NCBI RefSeq assembly: GCF_029961765.1
Contig: NZ_CP124681.1
Span: 4,650,001-4,714,000, forward strand
Length of the DNA: 64,000 nucleotides
Direction: 5' to 3'
Source of the DNA: Nocardioides sp. QY071
Lineage (GTDB): Bacteria > Actinomycetota > Actinomycetes > Propionibacteriales > Nocardioidaceae
Shown: piece by piece, positions 46,361-55,233 of the stretch
How the letters are laid out: the number at the start of each line of letters is the position of its first letter
Position numbering within the stretch: the stretch's first letter is position 1
Notes under the pieces: model-generated
Database searches by the model: none
The model's input: only the letters and a program-made list of their open reading frames with translations
Told to the model about the DNA's origin: nothing
Program-made: the position numbers and the translations under genes

Positions 46361-46717
46361 TCAGGCGTAGCCGAGGTCGTGCAGCCGGGCGTCGTCGATC
46401 CCGAAGTGGTGGGCGACCTCGTGCACGACGGTGATCCGGACCTCGTCGGCCAGGTCCGCCTCGTCCTCGCACATGTCGAGCAGCGGCCCGCGGAACAGGA
46501 AGATCCGGTCGGGCAGATGCGGCTCGAAGCCGCCGCCGCGCTCGGTGAGCGCGACGCCGTCGTACAGGCCGAGCAGGTCGTCGGGCTCCCCCTCGGGCGG
46601 CTCGTCCTCGACGAGCACCACCACGTTGTTGACCAGCCGGGCCAGCTCCTCGGGGATGTCGTCGAGGGCGCGGTCGACGAGGGCGTCGAAGTCCTCGGGG
46701 CTCATCTCGACAGGCAC
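46361..46717 (-). CDS. Zincin-like metallopeptidase
   Basis: 118 residues with the zinc motif HEVAHHFGID (HExxH with following His/Asp) near residue 100 and the family start MSPEDFDALVDRALDDIPEE of Zincin_1 (PF06262-type). Single-domain minigluzincins of this kind occur widely in actinobacteria, often near toxin or tRNA genes. The GTG at 46717 has CACAAT 6 nt upstream, suggesting a leaderless transcript; an ATG at 46705 is an alternative. Confidence 0.9.
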   Translation of the reverse strand: MPVEMSPEDFDALVDRALDDIPEELARLVNNVVVLVEDEPPEGEPDDLLGLYDGVALTERGGGFEPHLPDRIFLFRGPLLDMCEDEADLADEVRITVVHEVAHHFGIDDARLHDLGYA

Positions 46718-46742
46718 AGCGCCATTGTGCCGGGAAATGCCA

Positions 46743-46769
46743 ACAGCCCGGACCGATGGTCCGGGCTGT
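46743..46769. terminator. Perfect 12-bp hairpin downstream of tRNA-Asp
   Basis: Arms ACAGCCCGGACC (46743-46754) and GGTCCGGGCTGT (46758-46769) with a 3-nt loop, 5 nt beyond the tRNA-Asp 3' end. It should terminate the tRNA transcript and separate it from the zincin gene promoter. Confidence 0.75.
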
Positions 46770-46774
46770 GCTTG

Positions 46775-46848
46775 CGACCCTGACGAGACTCGAACTCGCG
46801 ACCTCCGCCGTGACAGGGCGGCGCGCTAACCAACTGCGCTACAGGGCC
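46775..46848 (-). tRNA. tRNA-Asp, anticodon GTC
   Basis: Acceptor GGCCCTG/CAGGGTC with discriminator G, anticodon stem CCGCC/GGCGG with loop CTGTCAC (anticodon GTC), and T-loop TTCGAGT. 74 nt, same strand as tRNA-Glu about 100 bp upstream; the two are probably co-transcribed. Confidence 0.97.
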
Positions 46849-46944
46849 AGTCGCTCACTCCGCTTTCGCGTGGTGAAGCGGATGGAACTCTAACCCATCC
46901 TCCTCCGCGACTCCCAATCGGGAGCCACCTCGGCGGACGAGCCG

Positions 46945-47017
46945 CACCCCCAACCGGATTCGAACCGGCGTACCCGCCGTGAAAGGGCGGTGTCCTAGGC
47001 CGCTAGACGATGGGGGC
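46945..47017 (-). tRNA. tRNA-Glu, anticodon TTC
   Basis: Acceptor GCCCCCA/TGGGGGT (terminal G-U pair), anticodon stem ACCGCC/GGCGGG with loop CTTTCAC (anticodon TTC), and T-loop TTCGAAT. 73 nt. It precedes tRNA-Asp on the minus strand. Confidence 0.97.
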
Positions 47018-47080
47018 CCACCGTGGAGGACGAAGCCTCCGCAGCGCGGGCCAGCATAGTGCCCGGCGCCTCGCGCCCGC

Positions 47081-47578
47081 TCATCGAGAGCCCCGGACCA
47101 GCCGCAGCTCGCGGCCCTCGGGCTCGTGCCGCTCGACCCCGTCGGGCGCGAATCCCTGGCGGCGGTAGAAGGCCAGGGCGCGGTCGTTGCCCGCCAGCAC
47201 CCACAGGTACGCCGGCCGGTCGGCCAGGGTCGCGGCCAGCATCCGGTGCCCGAGCCCGTGTCCCCACCAGGCGGCGCGGACGTAGAGGGCCCACAGCTCC
47301 TCGGCCAGGTCGAGGTCGGCGTCGCGGCCCGGCCCCACGGACACGAAGCCGACCAGCTCGCCGTCGCGCACGGCCACGGTCGTGGCCGCGGGCGAGGTCG
47401 CGGCGGTCCGCCGCCAGCGCTCGGTGCGCCCGTCGAGGTCGGCGCGACGCTCGGCGAGGATCGACTCGGGCACGAGTCCGGCGTACGCCTCGTCCCAGAC
47501 GGCGACGTGGAGGCGGGCCATCGCGGGTGCGTCGTCGGTCGAGAGGGGGCGGAGCACGACGCCCGACAGGTCCGGCAC
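47081..47578 (-). CDS. GNAT family N-acetyltransferase
   Basis: 165 residues. MARLHVAVWDEAYAGLVPES near the N-terminus, motif A region LWALYVRAAWWGHGLGHRML (with GxGxG/A) and the C-terminal NDRALAFYRRQGFAPDG. Family acetylates small molecules or proteins. The GTG at 47578 has TAGGCT 6 nt upstream, giving a leaderless promoter. The 5' end lies about 85 nt from the tRNA-Phe gene on the other strand. Confidence 0.9.
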   Translation of the reverse strand: MPDLSGVVLRPLSTDDAPAMARLHVAVWDEAYAGLVPESILAERRADLDGRTERWRRTAATSPAATTVAVRDGELVGFVSVGPGRDADLDLAEELWALYVRAAWWGHGLGHRMLAATLADRPAYLWVLAGNDRALAFYRRQGFAPDGVERHEPEGRELRLVRGSR

Positions 47579-47662
47579 CGTGCCAGCCTAGGCGGCCGGC
47601 GTCCACAGGTGCCCGCCACTTTCGTACCTCGGCACACCCTCCGGTAAGGTGGGCGACTGCTT

Positions 47663-47736
47663 GGGCAGGTAGCTCAGTTGGTACGAGCGATCGCCTGAAA
47701 AGTGATAGGTCGGCGGTTCGACCCCGCCCCTGCCCA
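47663..47736 (+). tRNA. tRNA-Phe, anticodon GAA
   Basis: Acceptor GGGCAGG/CCTGCCC with discriminator A, D arm GCTC-GAGC, anticodon stem ATCGC/GTGAT (with one G-U pair) and loop CTGAAAA (anticodon GAA), T arm GGCGG-TTCGACC-CCGCC. 74 nt. Confidence 0.97.
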
Positions 47737-47744
47737 CAAGCAAC

Positions 47745-47776
47745 GAGACCCCCGCCGGGTGACCGGCGGGGGTCTC
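47745..47776. terminator. Bidirectional 14-bp hairpin after tRNA-Phe
   Basis: Perfect stem GAGACCCCCGCCGG/CCGGCGGGGGTCTC with a 4-nt loop. It lies 8 nt past the tRNA-Phe and 5 nt before the stop of the MMPL gene on the minus strand, so it can end both transcripts. Confidence 0.82.
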
Positions 47777-47781
47777 GTCGT

Positions 47782-49800
47782 CTACAGCCCGGGACGCCGG
47801 GGCCACCAGAACCGGTCGCCGAGGCGGAGCGCGATCGCTGGGACGAGGACCGTGCGCACCACCAGCGTGTCCAGCAGGACGCCGACGCAGATGACGATGC
47901 CCAGCTGGGCGAGCACGACGAGCGGCAGCACGCCGAGGACCGCGAACACGGCGGCGAGCAGTACGCCGGCGCTGGTGATGACGCCGCCGGTGGAGCCGAG
48001 GGCGCGCAGCATGCCCTCGCGGGCGCCGTACCGCTCCGCCTCCTCGGCGGCGCGCGCCACGAGGAAGATGTTGTAGTCGACGCCGAGGGCGACCAGGAAC
48101 AAGAACGCCTGCAGCGGCACGCCCACGTCGAGCCGGTCGAAGCCGAACACCGAGCTGCTGAGCACCCAGCCCGCACCGAGTGCGGCGAGGTAGGTGGCGA
48201 CCACGGTCAGCACGAGCACGACGGGCGCCACGACCGAGCGCAGGAGCAGGCCCAGGGCCAGGAGCACGACGACCAGGATCAGGGGCAGCACGAGGGCCCG
48301 GTCGTCCCGCGTTGCGGCGTCGGAGTCCACGTCCTGGGCATCGGTCCCGCCGACCAGCGTCGCGGGGAGGTCCGCGAGAGCGGCGCGGAGCGAGCGCACG
48401 TCCTCGCGTGCCTGCGGAGTGCCTGGCGCATGGTCGAGCACGACGTCGAGGCGGGTGAGCCCGTCGTGCTCGCCGGCCGGTCGGACGGCGTCCACGCCCG
48501 GCGCGGACTCGGCCGCAGCGACCACCGCGGCCACGTCGCCCCGGGTGAGCACGACGGCGGGGTCGGTGCTCCCGGCCGGGAACGACTCGGCGAGCCGGGC
48601 CGCGGCCGCGATCGACTCGGGGGTGTCGATGAACTGGTCGGCCTCGGACAGGCCGCTGCGGATGCCGAGGATCCCGCCGGCGAGCAGGGCGAGCAGTACG
48701 ACGGCCACCGCCGCGGCGCCGAGCGGACGTCGCGCCACCACGTCGCCGACGCGACGCCACACCGACCGTCCCTCCGACGCGGGGGTCTGACCGACCACGG
48801 GGCGACGCGGCCAGAAGATCCCCCGTGGGAAGGCCACCAGGGCCAGCGGCAGCACGACCAGCACTGCGAGCGCCGCGACGACCACGCCGATGGCGCACGC
48901 CAGGCCGAGCCCCCGGGTGGTGGGGAACGCCGAGAGGAGCAGCGCGAGCAGGGCCACGACGACGGTGGTGGCACTGGCCGCCACGGCCTCCGCGGTCCGC
49001 CGCCACGCGCGCACCATGGCCTCCGGACGACTCGCGGTGCGATGCAGCTCGTCGCGGTAGCGGGAGATCAGGAGCAGGGCGTAGTCCGTCCCCGCCCCGA
49101 ACACGAGCACGGACAGGATGCCGGTCGTCGACTGGTCGAAGGCCACCCCGAGCGCGGTGAGCCCGTGGGTCGCAGCGACGGCGGCCAGGCGATCCGCGAT
49201 CCCGACCACACTCAGCGGCACCAGCCACAGGAAGGGCGAGCGATAGGTGATGATCAGCAGCAGGGCCACCACCGAGGCGGTCACCGCCAGCAAAGTGACG
49301 TCCGCACCGTCGAAGACCTGTGCGAGATCGCCCTGGATCGCCGCAGGACCGGTCACCTGGGCCCGGACGCCGTCGGGCAGTCCCGTGCGCAGCGTCGTGC
49401 GCAGTGCCTCCACGTCATCGGCCAGCACGGCCGCGTCGGTGCTCTCCATCGACACGATGCCGACCAGCGCCGTACCGTCCTGCGACGGCTGCAGCGCAGC
49501 GACCGCGGCGTCGCCCGCCGCTCGCTCGAAGACCTGTCCGAGCCTCGCCCGGCCGGCCGCGTCGATCGCCTCGTCGGCGGAGAAGAGCACGACCGCCACC
49601 TGGCCGTCGCCGGAGGGGAAGTCCTCCAGCAGCCGGACGACCTGGGTCGAGTCGTAGCCGTCGGGCAGCTGGTCGGCTGCGCCGCGGTCCACCGGCGCCG
49701 TCCCGACCGCCCCGATGAGGGCACCGCCCACCAGCAGGTAGAGGACAGGGAGGATCCAGGCGACCCGAGGGCGGAGAATGCCTCGGAGTCGAGTGTCCAC
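47782..49800 (-). CDS. MMPL/RND-type transporter
   Basis: About 672 residues with 12 predicted membrane segments in two halves of six, each with a periplasmic loop, the MMPL (PF03176) layout. Characteristic stretches are FGAGTDYALLLISRYRDELH in half one and FLVALGVDYNIFLVARAAEE in half two (the GxDY proton-relay motifs). Such proteins export lipids or drugs. The GTG at 49800 has GGAAG 8 nt upstream; an ATG at 49815 adds MEVSP but lacks a ribosome binding site. The gene diverges from marR over a palindrome, so the exporter is probably derepressed by a MarR ligand. Confidence 0.9.
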   Translation of the reverse strand: MDTRLRGILRPRVAWILPVLYLLVGGALIGAVGTAPVDRGAADQLPDGYDSTQVVRLLEDFPSGDGQVAVVLFSADEAIDAAGRARLGQVFERAAGDAAVAALQPSQDGTALVGIVSMESTDAAVLADDVEALRTTLRTGLPDGVRAQVTGPAAIQGDLAQVFDGADVTLLAVTASVVALLLIITYRSPFLWLVPLSVVGIADRLAAVAATHGLTALGVAFDQSTTGILSVLVFGAGTDYALLLISRYRDELHRTASRPEAMVRAWRRTAEAVAASATTVVVALLALLLSAFPTTRGLGLACAIGVVVAALAVLVVLPLALVAFPRGIFWPRRPVVGQTPASEGRSVWRRVGDVVARRPLGAAAVAVVLLALLAGGILGIRSGLSEADQFIDTPESIAAAARLAESFPAGSTDPAVVLTRGDVAAVVAAAESAPGVDAVRPAGEHDGLTRLDVVLDHAPGTPQAREDVRSLRAALADLPATLVGGTDAQDVDSDAATRDDRALVLPLILVVVLLALGLLLRSVVAPVVLVLTVVATYLAALGAGWVLSSSVFGFDRLDVGVPLQAFLFLVALGVDYNIFLVARAAEEAERYGAREGMLRALGSTGGVITSAGVLLAAVFAVLGVLPLVVLAQLGIVICVGVLLDTLVVRTVLVPAIALRLGDRFWWPRRPGL

Positions 49801-49808
49801 CGGAGATA

Positions 49809-49823
49809 CTTCCATGATGGAAG
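49809..49823. promoter_or_regulatory. MarR-type operator CTTCCATGATGGAAG
   Basis: 15-bp palindrome (CTTCCAT, centre G, ATGGAAG) between the divergent MMPL and MarR genes. It covers the ATG at 49815 and supplies the ribosome binding sequences GGAAG/GGAAGG of both genes, so bound protein could block both transcription and translation starts. Confidence 0.6.
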
Positions 49824-49832
49824 GATATGCAC

Positions 49833-50324
49833 ATGTCCCTCACGGGTGAGCAACCCGCCGGCGTCCGGGTGCCGGTGTTGGTCCAGCAGCTCTCCTACGA
49901 GCTCACCCGGTTCTCGCACCTCTTCGCCCACCGCCACGGCCTGCACCCCACGGACGTCGACGCCCTCGCGCACCTCCACCAGGCCGCGATGCGCCACGAC
50001 GCGATGACGCCCAGCTCGCTGGCGCGCTCGATCGACCTCAGCCAGCCGGCGACCACCGCGCTCCTGCGCCGCCTCGAGGCGAGCGGTCACGTCGAGCGCC
50101 GCCCCGACGACGCCGACGGGCGCCGGCAGCTGCTGTCCCTCACCGACAACGCCCGGGAGGTGGCCAGCACCTTCTTCGGCCCCCTGGCCGGCGCCCTGCG
50201 CGACTCGTTGGCCGACCTCGACGACGCCGAGATCGCGGTGGTGGAGCGGTGGCTAGCCGGCGCCAGTCACGCTGCCGGTCGCCTGGCCGACGAGCTCGCC
50301 GGGACCGAGCGGGCGGACCGCTGA
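49833..50324 (+). CDS. MarR-family transcriptional regulator
   Basis: 163 residues from the ATG at 49833 (GGAAGG 8 nt upstream; an ATG at 49827 has poor spacing). Winged helix: MTPSSLARSIDLSQPATTAL and LLRRLEASGHVERRPDDADGRR, with the DADGRR wing typical of MarR. Dimerising helices lie at both ends. It is divergent from an MMPL exporter, so it is presumably its repressor. Confidence 0.92.
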   Translation: MSLTGEQPAGVRVPVLVQQLSYELTRFSHLFAHRHGLHPTDVDALAHLHQAAMRHDAMTPSSLARSIDLSQPATTALLRRLEASGHVERRPDDADGRRQLLSLTDNAREVASTFFGPLAGALRDSLADLDDAEIAVVERWLAGASHAAGRLADELAGTERADR

Positions 50325-50330
50325 CACAGG

Positions 50331-50367
50331 ACGAGGCCCCCGCCGGGACTCGTGGCGGGGGCCTCGT
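50331..50367. terminator. Bidirectional 14-bp hairpin
   Basis: Arms ACGAGGCCCCCGCC (50331-50344) and GGCGGGGGCCTCGT (50354-50367), loop 9 nt. It lies 6 nt after marR and 19 nt before the stop of the convergent permease gene. Confidence 0.82.
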
Positions 50368-50386
50368 GCTCGGGTGACGCTGCCGG

Positions 50387-51319
50387 TCAGCCGACCAGGC
50401 GGCTCTCGCGGTCGTAGTTGCGTCCGAGGAAAGATGGCTGCCGCGCCCAGCGGAACGCGAAGACCATCACGAGCAGGGTGGCGACGTACGGCAGCATCAG
50501 CACGAACTGGTGCGGGATGCCGATGCCGGCGACCTGGGCCCTCAGGGCGAGCACCTCCATGCCGGCGAAGAACGCCGCGCCTGCCACCACGAGGTGCGGC
50601 CGCCAGCCGCCGAGGAACGCCAGCGCGATCACCAGCCAGCCGCGGCCGGCGACCATGCCCTCGGTGTAGAGGCCGGTGTAGACCATCGGCAGGTACGCGC
50701 CGGCCATGCCGACGAGGCCGGAGCCGACGACGGTGGACCAGGTCCGGGCCCAGGTGACGTTGATGCCGAGGCTGTCGGCGGCCTTCGGGTTCTCGCCGAT
50801 CGAGCGGAACGCGAGACCGCTGCGGGTGCGGTACATGAACCAGTAGATCGCCGCCGAGATGAGGAAGGCGGCATAGACGACCAGGTCGTGGTCGAACAGC
50901 ACCTCCCCCACGAACGGGATGTCCGAGAGCAGTGGGATCGGCTTGTCCTGCAGGGTCGGGATCAGCGGCGGCTCGAGGGTGACGCCGATGACCTCGCGGT
51001 AGAGGAGACCGGCGGCGCCCAGTGCGGCGAAGTAGAGCGCGAGGCCGACGACGAACTGGTCGAGCCGCAGCTGCGTGGTCATGTAGGCCAGCACCAGGCC
51101 GAAGACGCCGGCGATCGCGAACGCCGCCGCCATGCCGACGGTGTTGCTGCCGACCTTGAAGCTGACCAGGAAGCCGACCGCCGCGCCGAGGACCATGAGG
51201 CCCTCCTGCGAGACGTTGAAGACGCCTGCCCGGCCGCTGAGGACGGTGCCCTGCGCCGCGAGCAGGAAGGGCACCATCGCCGGGATCATCAGCGTCAGGA
51301 ACTCGGTGATCTCACCCAT
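50387..51319 (-). CDS. ABC transporter permease, BMP/nucleoside type
   Basis: 310 residues, about eight membrane segments, of the BPD_transp_2 family (COG1079-like). Typical are GRAGVFNVSQEGLMVLGAAV and IGENPKAADSLGINVTWART. It is the last gene of a four-gene importer (binding protein, ATPase, two permeases) whose family carries nucleosides (BmpA/PnrA, YufNOPQ). The ATG at 51319 follows the upstream stop after 1 nt. Confidence 0.93.
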   Translation of the reverse strand: MGEITEFLTLMIPAMVPFLLAAQGTVLSGRAGVFNVSQEGLMVLGAAVGFLVSFKVGSNTVGMAAAFAIAGVFGLVLAYMTTQLRLDQFVVGLALYFAALGAAGLLYREVIGVTLEPPLIPTLQDKPIPLLSDIPFVGEVLFDHDLVVYAAFLISAAIYWFMYRTRSGLAFRSIGENPKAADSLGINVTWARTWSTVVGSGLVGMAGAYLPMVYTGLYTEGMVAGRGWLVIALAFLGGWRPHLVVAGAAFFAGMEVLALRAQVAGIGIPHQFVLMLPYVATLLVMVFAFRWARQPSFLGRNYDRESRLVG

Positions 51320-51320
51320 G

Positions 51321-52409
51321 TCAGTGCCTCCTGAGCTTCGCGCGGGCGATGTCGGACAGGAGCAGGAAGAGCAGGATCAGCGCCTCGATGATGAGCACCA
51401 TCTCGACGGGCACCTGCGCGGTGCGCTGCATCGAGCCCGCGCCGACCTCGAGCACCGCGATGCCGAAGGCGATGAACGGCAGCGCGAGCATGCTGCCGCG
51501 CGCCATCAGGCCGACGATGATGCCGAGGATCAGGAAGTTCGACTGCATCCCCTCCAGCATCTTGCCGTGCACGCCGGCCACCTCGATCGCGCCGGCCAGG
51601 CCGGCGACGGCGCCACCGACCACGAGGCCCGCACCCGCGAGCCGCGAGGTCCGGATGCCGTGCACCTGGGCGGCCCGCAGGTTGGCGCCGACCGCGCGCA
51701 TCTCGAAGCCGGTCGACGTACGCCGCATGAACACGGCGATCACGACGACGAGGACCACGGTCAGCAGGACACCCGCGTGCATGGGCGGCGCCTGGCCGAT
51801 GCCGGGCAGCAGGGCGCCGTCACCTACCGGGGTGGTGGCCGGGTGCCCGGCACCGCGGTCGGGCCAGACATGGCTGGCGACGTAGTCGATCAGCTGGAAC
51901 GAGATGAAGTTCAGCACGACGGTGCTGAGGATCTCGTTGACCTGGAACTTCGTCATCAAGAAGGCGGCGATCCCGGCCCAGACCGCGCCGGAGAGCGCAC
52001 CCGCGACCAGGACGCACGGCAGCAGCACGACCATCGGGAGGTCGGACCACAGGATGCCGAGGGCCACGCCGCCGGTCGCGCCGACCAGGAGCTGGCCCTC
52101 GGCACCGATGTTGAACTTGCCGGTGGCCAGCGGGATCGCGAAGGCGTAGGCGCACAGCAGGACCGGCACCCACTTGTGCAGGGTCTCGATGGTGCCGAAC
52201 CGCGTGTTGAAGCTGGTGGTGAGCACCGACTCGAACGCGGCGAACGGGTCTCGGCCGATGGCGGCGATGACCAGGCCGCCGACGACGAAGGCGAGGACCA
52301 CGGAGACGACGTACGGCACCACCAGCCAGAGCGCCTCGGCGAGCCGGGACGGCCGCCTCGAGGCGCCGTCCGGCGGGGCGGACGGTGGGGCGGTGAGGGT
52401 GTCAGACAC
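51321..52409 (-). CDS. ABC transporter permease, BMP/nucleoside type
   Basis: 362 residues. The second permease (COG4603-like) with FNIGAEGQLLVGATGGVALG and RAVGANLRAAQVHGIRTSRL as family motifs and about ten membrane segments. An N-terminal tail (TLTAPPSAPPDGASRRPSR) is probably cytoplasmic. It starts inside the end of the ATPase gene (8-nt overlap). Confidence 0.93.
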   Translation of the reverse strand: MSDTLTAPPSAPPDGASRRPSRLAEALWLVVPYVVSVVLAFVVGGLVIAAIGRDPFAAFESVLTTSFNTRFGTIETLHKWVPVLLCAYAFAIPLATGKFNIGAEGQLLVGATGGVALGILWSDLPMVVLLPCVLVAGALSGAVWAGIAAFLMTKFQVNEILSTVVLNFISFQLIDYVASHVWPDRGAGHPATTPVGDGALLPGIGQAPPMHAGVLLTVVLVVVIAVFMRRTSTGFEMRAVGANLRAAQVHGIRTSRLAGAGLVVGGAVAGLAGAIEVAGVHGKMLEGMQSNFLILGIIVGLMARGSMLALPFIAFGIAVLEVGAGSMQRTAQVPVEMVLIIEALILLFLLLSDIARAKLRRH

Positions 52410-53967
52410 GGGCTTCTCCCAGTCCAGTCATGCTGCGGCCGACCTCGTAGGCGTCGACCGACCCGTGCTGCCACTCCCCCGCGCGCGACCCCTGGTAGAG
52501 CGCGATCACCCGGTCGGACAGGGCGATCACCTCGTCGAGGTCCTCCGAGAAGAGGAGGACGGCGCAGCCGGCCGCGGTGGCCTTCCGCACCTGCTGGTAC
52601 ACGAATCGCGTCGAGCCGATGTCGAGGCCGCGGGTCGGGTTGTGCAGGATCAGCATCCGAGGCTGCCGGGCGAAGGCCCGGGCCAGGATGACCCGCTGGA
52701 TGTTGCCGCCGGACAGGTCGCCGACCAGCGTGCCCGGGCCGTTGGCGCGCACCGAGAACTCGGCGATGGCATCCACGGCCCGCTGCTTCGCGGCACCCCA
52801 GTCGATCAGCCCGCGCTTGCGGACCTGGGCGCTGCGCTGCGAGCCGAGCACCAGGTTCTCCGTGATGCTCGCGGTCGGCAGGATGCCGTCGCGGTGCCGG
52901 TCCTCCGGCACGTAGGCGACGCCGTGGCCCAGCCATGCCGCGGTCGGCAGCCCGACCATGGCGCGGCCGGTGACCTCGACGCTGCCCGAGCGCACCGGGC
53001 GTACGCCGGCCAACGCCTCGGCGAGCTCGACCTGGCCGTTCCCGGCGACACCGGCGATGCCGACGATCTCGCCCTCACGCAGCTCCAGCTCGAAGCCGCG
53101 GACCAGCTCGTGGCCCTGGTCGTTGGCGACGACAAGGTCGCGGACGGCGACCGCGGTCGTCGTACCGACGGCGGACAGGTCCACCTCGACCTGGGTCGCA
53201 TCGACCGCCCCGAGCGCCGCGTCGACCGCGGCGCCGGAGTCGGTCGTGCTGCCGACCATCTTCTCGGCAAGGTGCTCGGCGTCGGTGTCCGCGCGCTCGA
53301 TCGTCTCGACCCGGCGGCCGTCACGCATCACCGTCATCCGGTCGCAGACGCTGAGCGTCTCGCGGATCTTGTGGGTGATGAGCACGACGCTCATGCCGTC
53401 GTCGACCATCGCCCGCATCGAGCCGAACAGGTCGTCGACCTCCTGCGGGGTGAGGTTGGTCGTCGGCTCGTCGAGGATGAGCAGCTTCGCCCCGCGGTAG
53501 AGCGCCTTGAGGATCTCCACCCGCTGGCGTACGCCGACCGGCAGGTCCTCGACGACGGCATCGGGGTCGACGGTGAGCCCGAACCGGTCGCTGAGCTCGC
53601 GGATCCGCGCCTTCGCGTCGGACAGGTCGAGCCGCAACGGGCCGGGGACGTCGGTGCCGAGCACGATGTTCTCGGTGACGGTGTAGTTGTCGACCTGGAG
53701 GAACGTCTGGTGGACCATGCCGACCCCGGCGGCGATGGCGTCCTTCGGCGAGCCGATGCTGACCGGCCGGCCGTCGAGGAGCACCTCGCCGGCGTTGGGC
53801 CGGTAGAGCCCGTAGAGGACGTTCATCAGAGTGGTCTTGCCGGCGCCGTTGCCGCCGAGCAGGCCGTGGACCTCGTTGCGCCCGACCACCAGGTCGACGG
53901 CGTCGAGCGCCGTCACCGGGCCGAAGGTCTTGACGATCCCCCGCATCTCCAGACGCGGGTCCTCCAT
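52402..53967 (-). CDS. Duplicated ABC ATPase of the BMP/nucleoside importer
   Basis: 521 residues with two ATPase domains, as in YufO/sugar-type importers. Domain 1 has Walker A GGNGAGKTT near residue 38, QRVEILKALYRGAKLLILDE and THK; domain 2 begins at about residue 265 and has a degenerate P-loop (GIAGVAGNGQVELAEALAG) and signature LSGGNIQRVILARAFARQ. The start is the ATG at 53967, with GAGGTG 8 nt upstream, in preference to GTG at 53973. It drives import together with the two permeases. Confidence 0.95.
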   Translation of the reverse strand: MEDPRLEMRGIVKTFGPVTALDAVDLVVGRNEVHGLLGGNGAGKTTLMNVLYGLYRPNAGEVLLDGRPVSIGSPKDAIAAGVGMVHQTFLQVDNYTVTENIVLGTDVPGPLRLDLSDAKARIRELSDRFGLTVDPDAVVEDLPVGVRQRVEILKALYRGAKLLILDEPTTNLTPQEVDDLFGSMRAMVDDGMSVVLITHKIRETLSVCDRMTVMRDGRRVETIERADTDAEHLAEKMVGSTTDSGAAVDAALGAVDATQVEVDLSAVGTTTAVAVRDLVVANDQGHELVRGFELELREGEIVGIAGVAGNGQVELAEALAGVRPVRSGSVEVTGRAMVGLPTAAWLGHGVAYVPEDRHRDGILPTASITENLVLGSQRSAQVRKRGLIDWGAAKQRAVDAIAEFSVRANGPGTLVGDLSGGNIQRVILARAFARQPRMLILHNPTRGLDIGSTRFVYQQVRKATAAGCAVLLFSEDLDEVIALSDRVIALYQGSRAGEWQHGSVDAYEVGRSMTGLGEARV

Positions 53968-53969
53968 GG

Positions 53970-54968
53970 TCACTTCACCTCGGACTGGTCGAGCGCGACC
54001 TCGATCGAGCCGTCGGAGATGCCGGCGACGGCCTTCTCGACCTCGGCCTTCACCTCGGCGGGCACGTTGTCGCCCACGTCGACGCTGGCGCCCTGGCCGA
54101 ACCCGATGACGTAGTGGCCCTTGGTGGTGCCCTTGTCGATGTCGGCGAGGATCTCGGTCAACGGGTGCACGAAGTCGTAGAGGACGGTGGCGGCGTAGTG
54201 CTCGGGACCGTTCTGCGACTTGTCGGTGTACTTGACGGTCACCCAGGCCGAGCCGGGGTCGGTGTCGTTGACGGCCTTGAACGCCCCGACCACACCGAGG
54301 TTGAGCGAGGTGACGACGACGTCCGCGCCGCCGGAGATGAGCTGGCTGGTGAGCTGCTGCGCCTTGACCGTGTCGTTGAAGTCGCCGCTCCACACGGGGG
54401 TCAGCTCCACGTCCTTGCCGCTGTCGCCGATCGCCTGCTCGACGGCGTGGACCTCGGAGTAGGAGAACGGCAGGCTGAGACCGCCGAGGTAGCCGACCTT
54501 GCCGGACTTGGTGAGGTTCGTCGCGAGCACGCCGAGCGGGTAGAAGACGGTGTGGAAGTTGCGGTCGATGACCCAGACGTTCTCCGGCTGGCCCTCGGGC
54601 TCACCGTCGAACTCGCCGATGAAGCGGACGTCCGGGTTCTGCTTCGCGATCTTCGAGGTGGCCTCGTAGAACTGCGAGCCGTGCGTCCAGATCACGTTGA
54701 AGCCGTCGGCGACGTACTCCTGCAGGACGCGCTCGATGTCGGGCACCGCGACGCTCTCGGAGTACGACACCTCGGCGCCGTCCTTCTCGGCCGCCTTGAG
54801 CGCCTCGAGGCCGAGGGCGTTGTAGTCGGCGTCCGTGGTCGGGCCGGAGAAGATCGCGGCGATCCTCACCTTTCCGTCGCCGGAGCCGCCGCCGTCGCCG
54901 CCTCCACAGCCGGCCGCGACCAGCAGGACGGCCGTCAGGGCCGCCAGAAGTCGAATGAGTCCGCGCAT
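53970..54968 (-). CDS. BMP-family substrate-binding lipoprotein
   Basis: 332 residues. A lipoprotein signal (MRGLIRLLAALTAVLLVAAG) with lipobox VAAGC (Cys21), a Gly/Asp linker, then the Bmp (PF02608) fold: TDADYNALGLEALKAAEKDG and FIGEFDGEPEGQPENV, VGYLGGLSLPFS. Members bind purine nucleosides, autoinducer or other small molecules. ATG at 54968 with GAGGTGG upstream. First gene of its operon; the upstream 265 bp hold the promoter. Confidence 0.94.
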   Translation of the reverse strand: MRGLIRLLAALTAVLLVAAGCGGGDGGGSGDGKVRIAAIFSGPTTDADYNALGLEALKAAEKDGAEVSYSESVAVPDIERVLQEYVADGFNVIWTHGSQFYEATSKIAKQNPDVRFIGEFDGEPEGQPENVWVIDRNFHTVFYPLGVLATNLTKSGKVGYLGGLSLPFSYSEVHAVEQAIGDSGKDVELTPVWSGDFNDTVKAQQLTSQLISGGADVVVTSLNLGVVGAFKAVNDTDPGSAWVTVKYTDKSQNGPEHYAATVLYDFVHPLTEILADIDKGTTKGHYVIGFGQGASVDVGDNVPAEVKAEVEKAVAGISDGSIEVALDQSEVK

Positions 54969-55233
54969 GGTGCCACCTCTTCAGAGTCCCGGTGCCCGAC
55001 CGTCCTGGGGCCCGCCCCGAGGCGGATGTGTCGGGCGCCACTTTCGGGAGATCTTGGTGGCGGGTGGTAAGGGACAGCACCGGCGAGAGTTGCCCTACGG
55101 GCGGCCGGCTCTTGGTAAAGACCTGACCGGGTCGACGGGGATCGCGACGCCCTAGGGTCGGGGAGGTTGGGGCCATACCGCCAGCACGGGCCGACCACGA
55201 CTCGACCCGTGCCGGCGGCAGCTCGGCTGCGGA
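54969..55233. other. Intergenic region: BMP promoter and livF terminator
   Basis: 265 bp without a gene. The half next to 55234 contains an imperfect 13-bp hairpin (arms CCGCCAGCACGGG at 55178-55190 and CCCGTGCCGGCGG at 55206-55218, one mismatch) that should terminate the liv operon. The remainder is the promoter of the BMP operon (minus strand); I see no clear -10/-35 pair. Confidence 0.6.

Noticed and set aside
47023..50007. 994-residue open frame on the plus strand
   Set aside because: Shadow across a GNAT gene, tRNA-Phe and the MMPL gene. It would run through a tRNA gene and the reverse strand shows conserved membrane-protein motifs.
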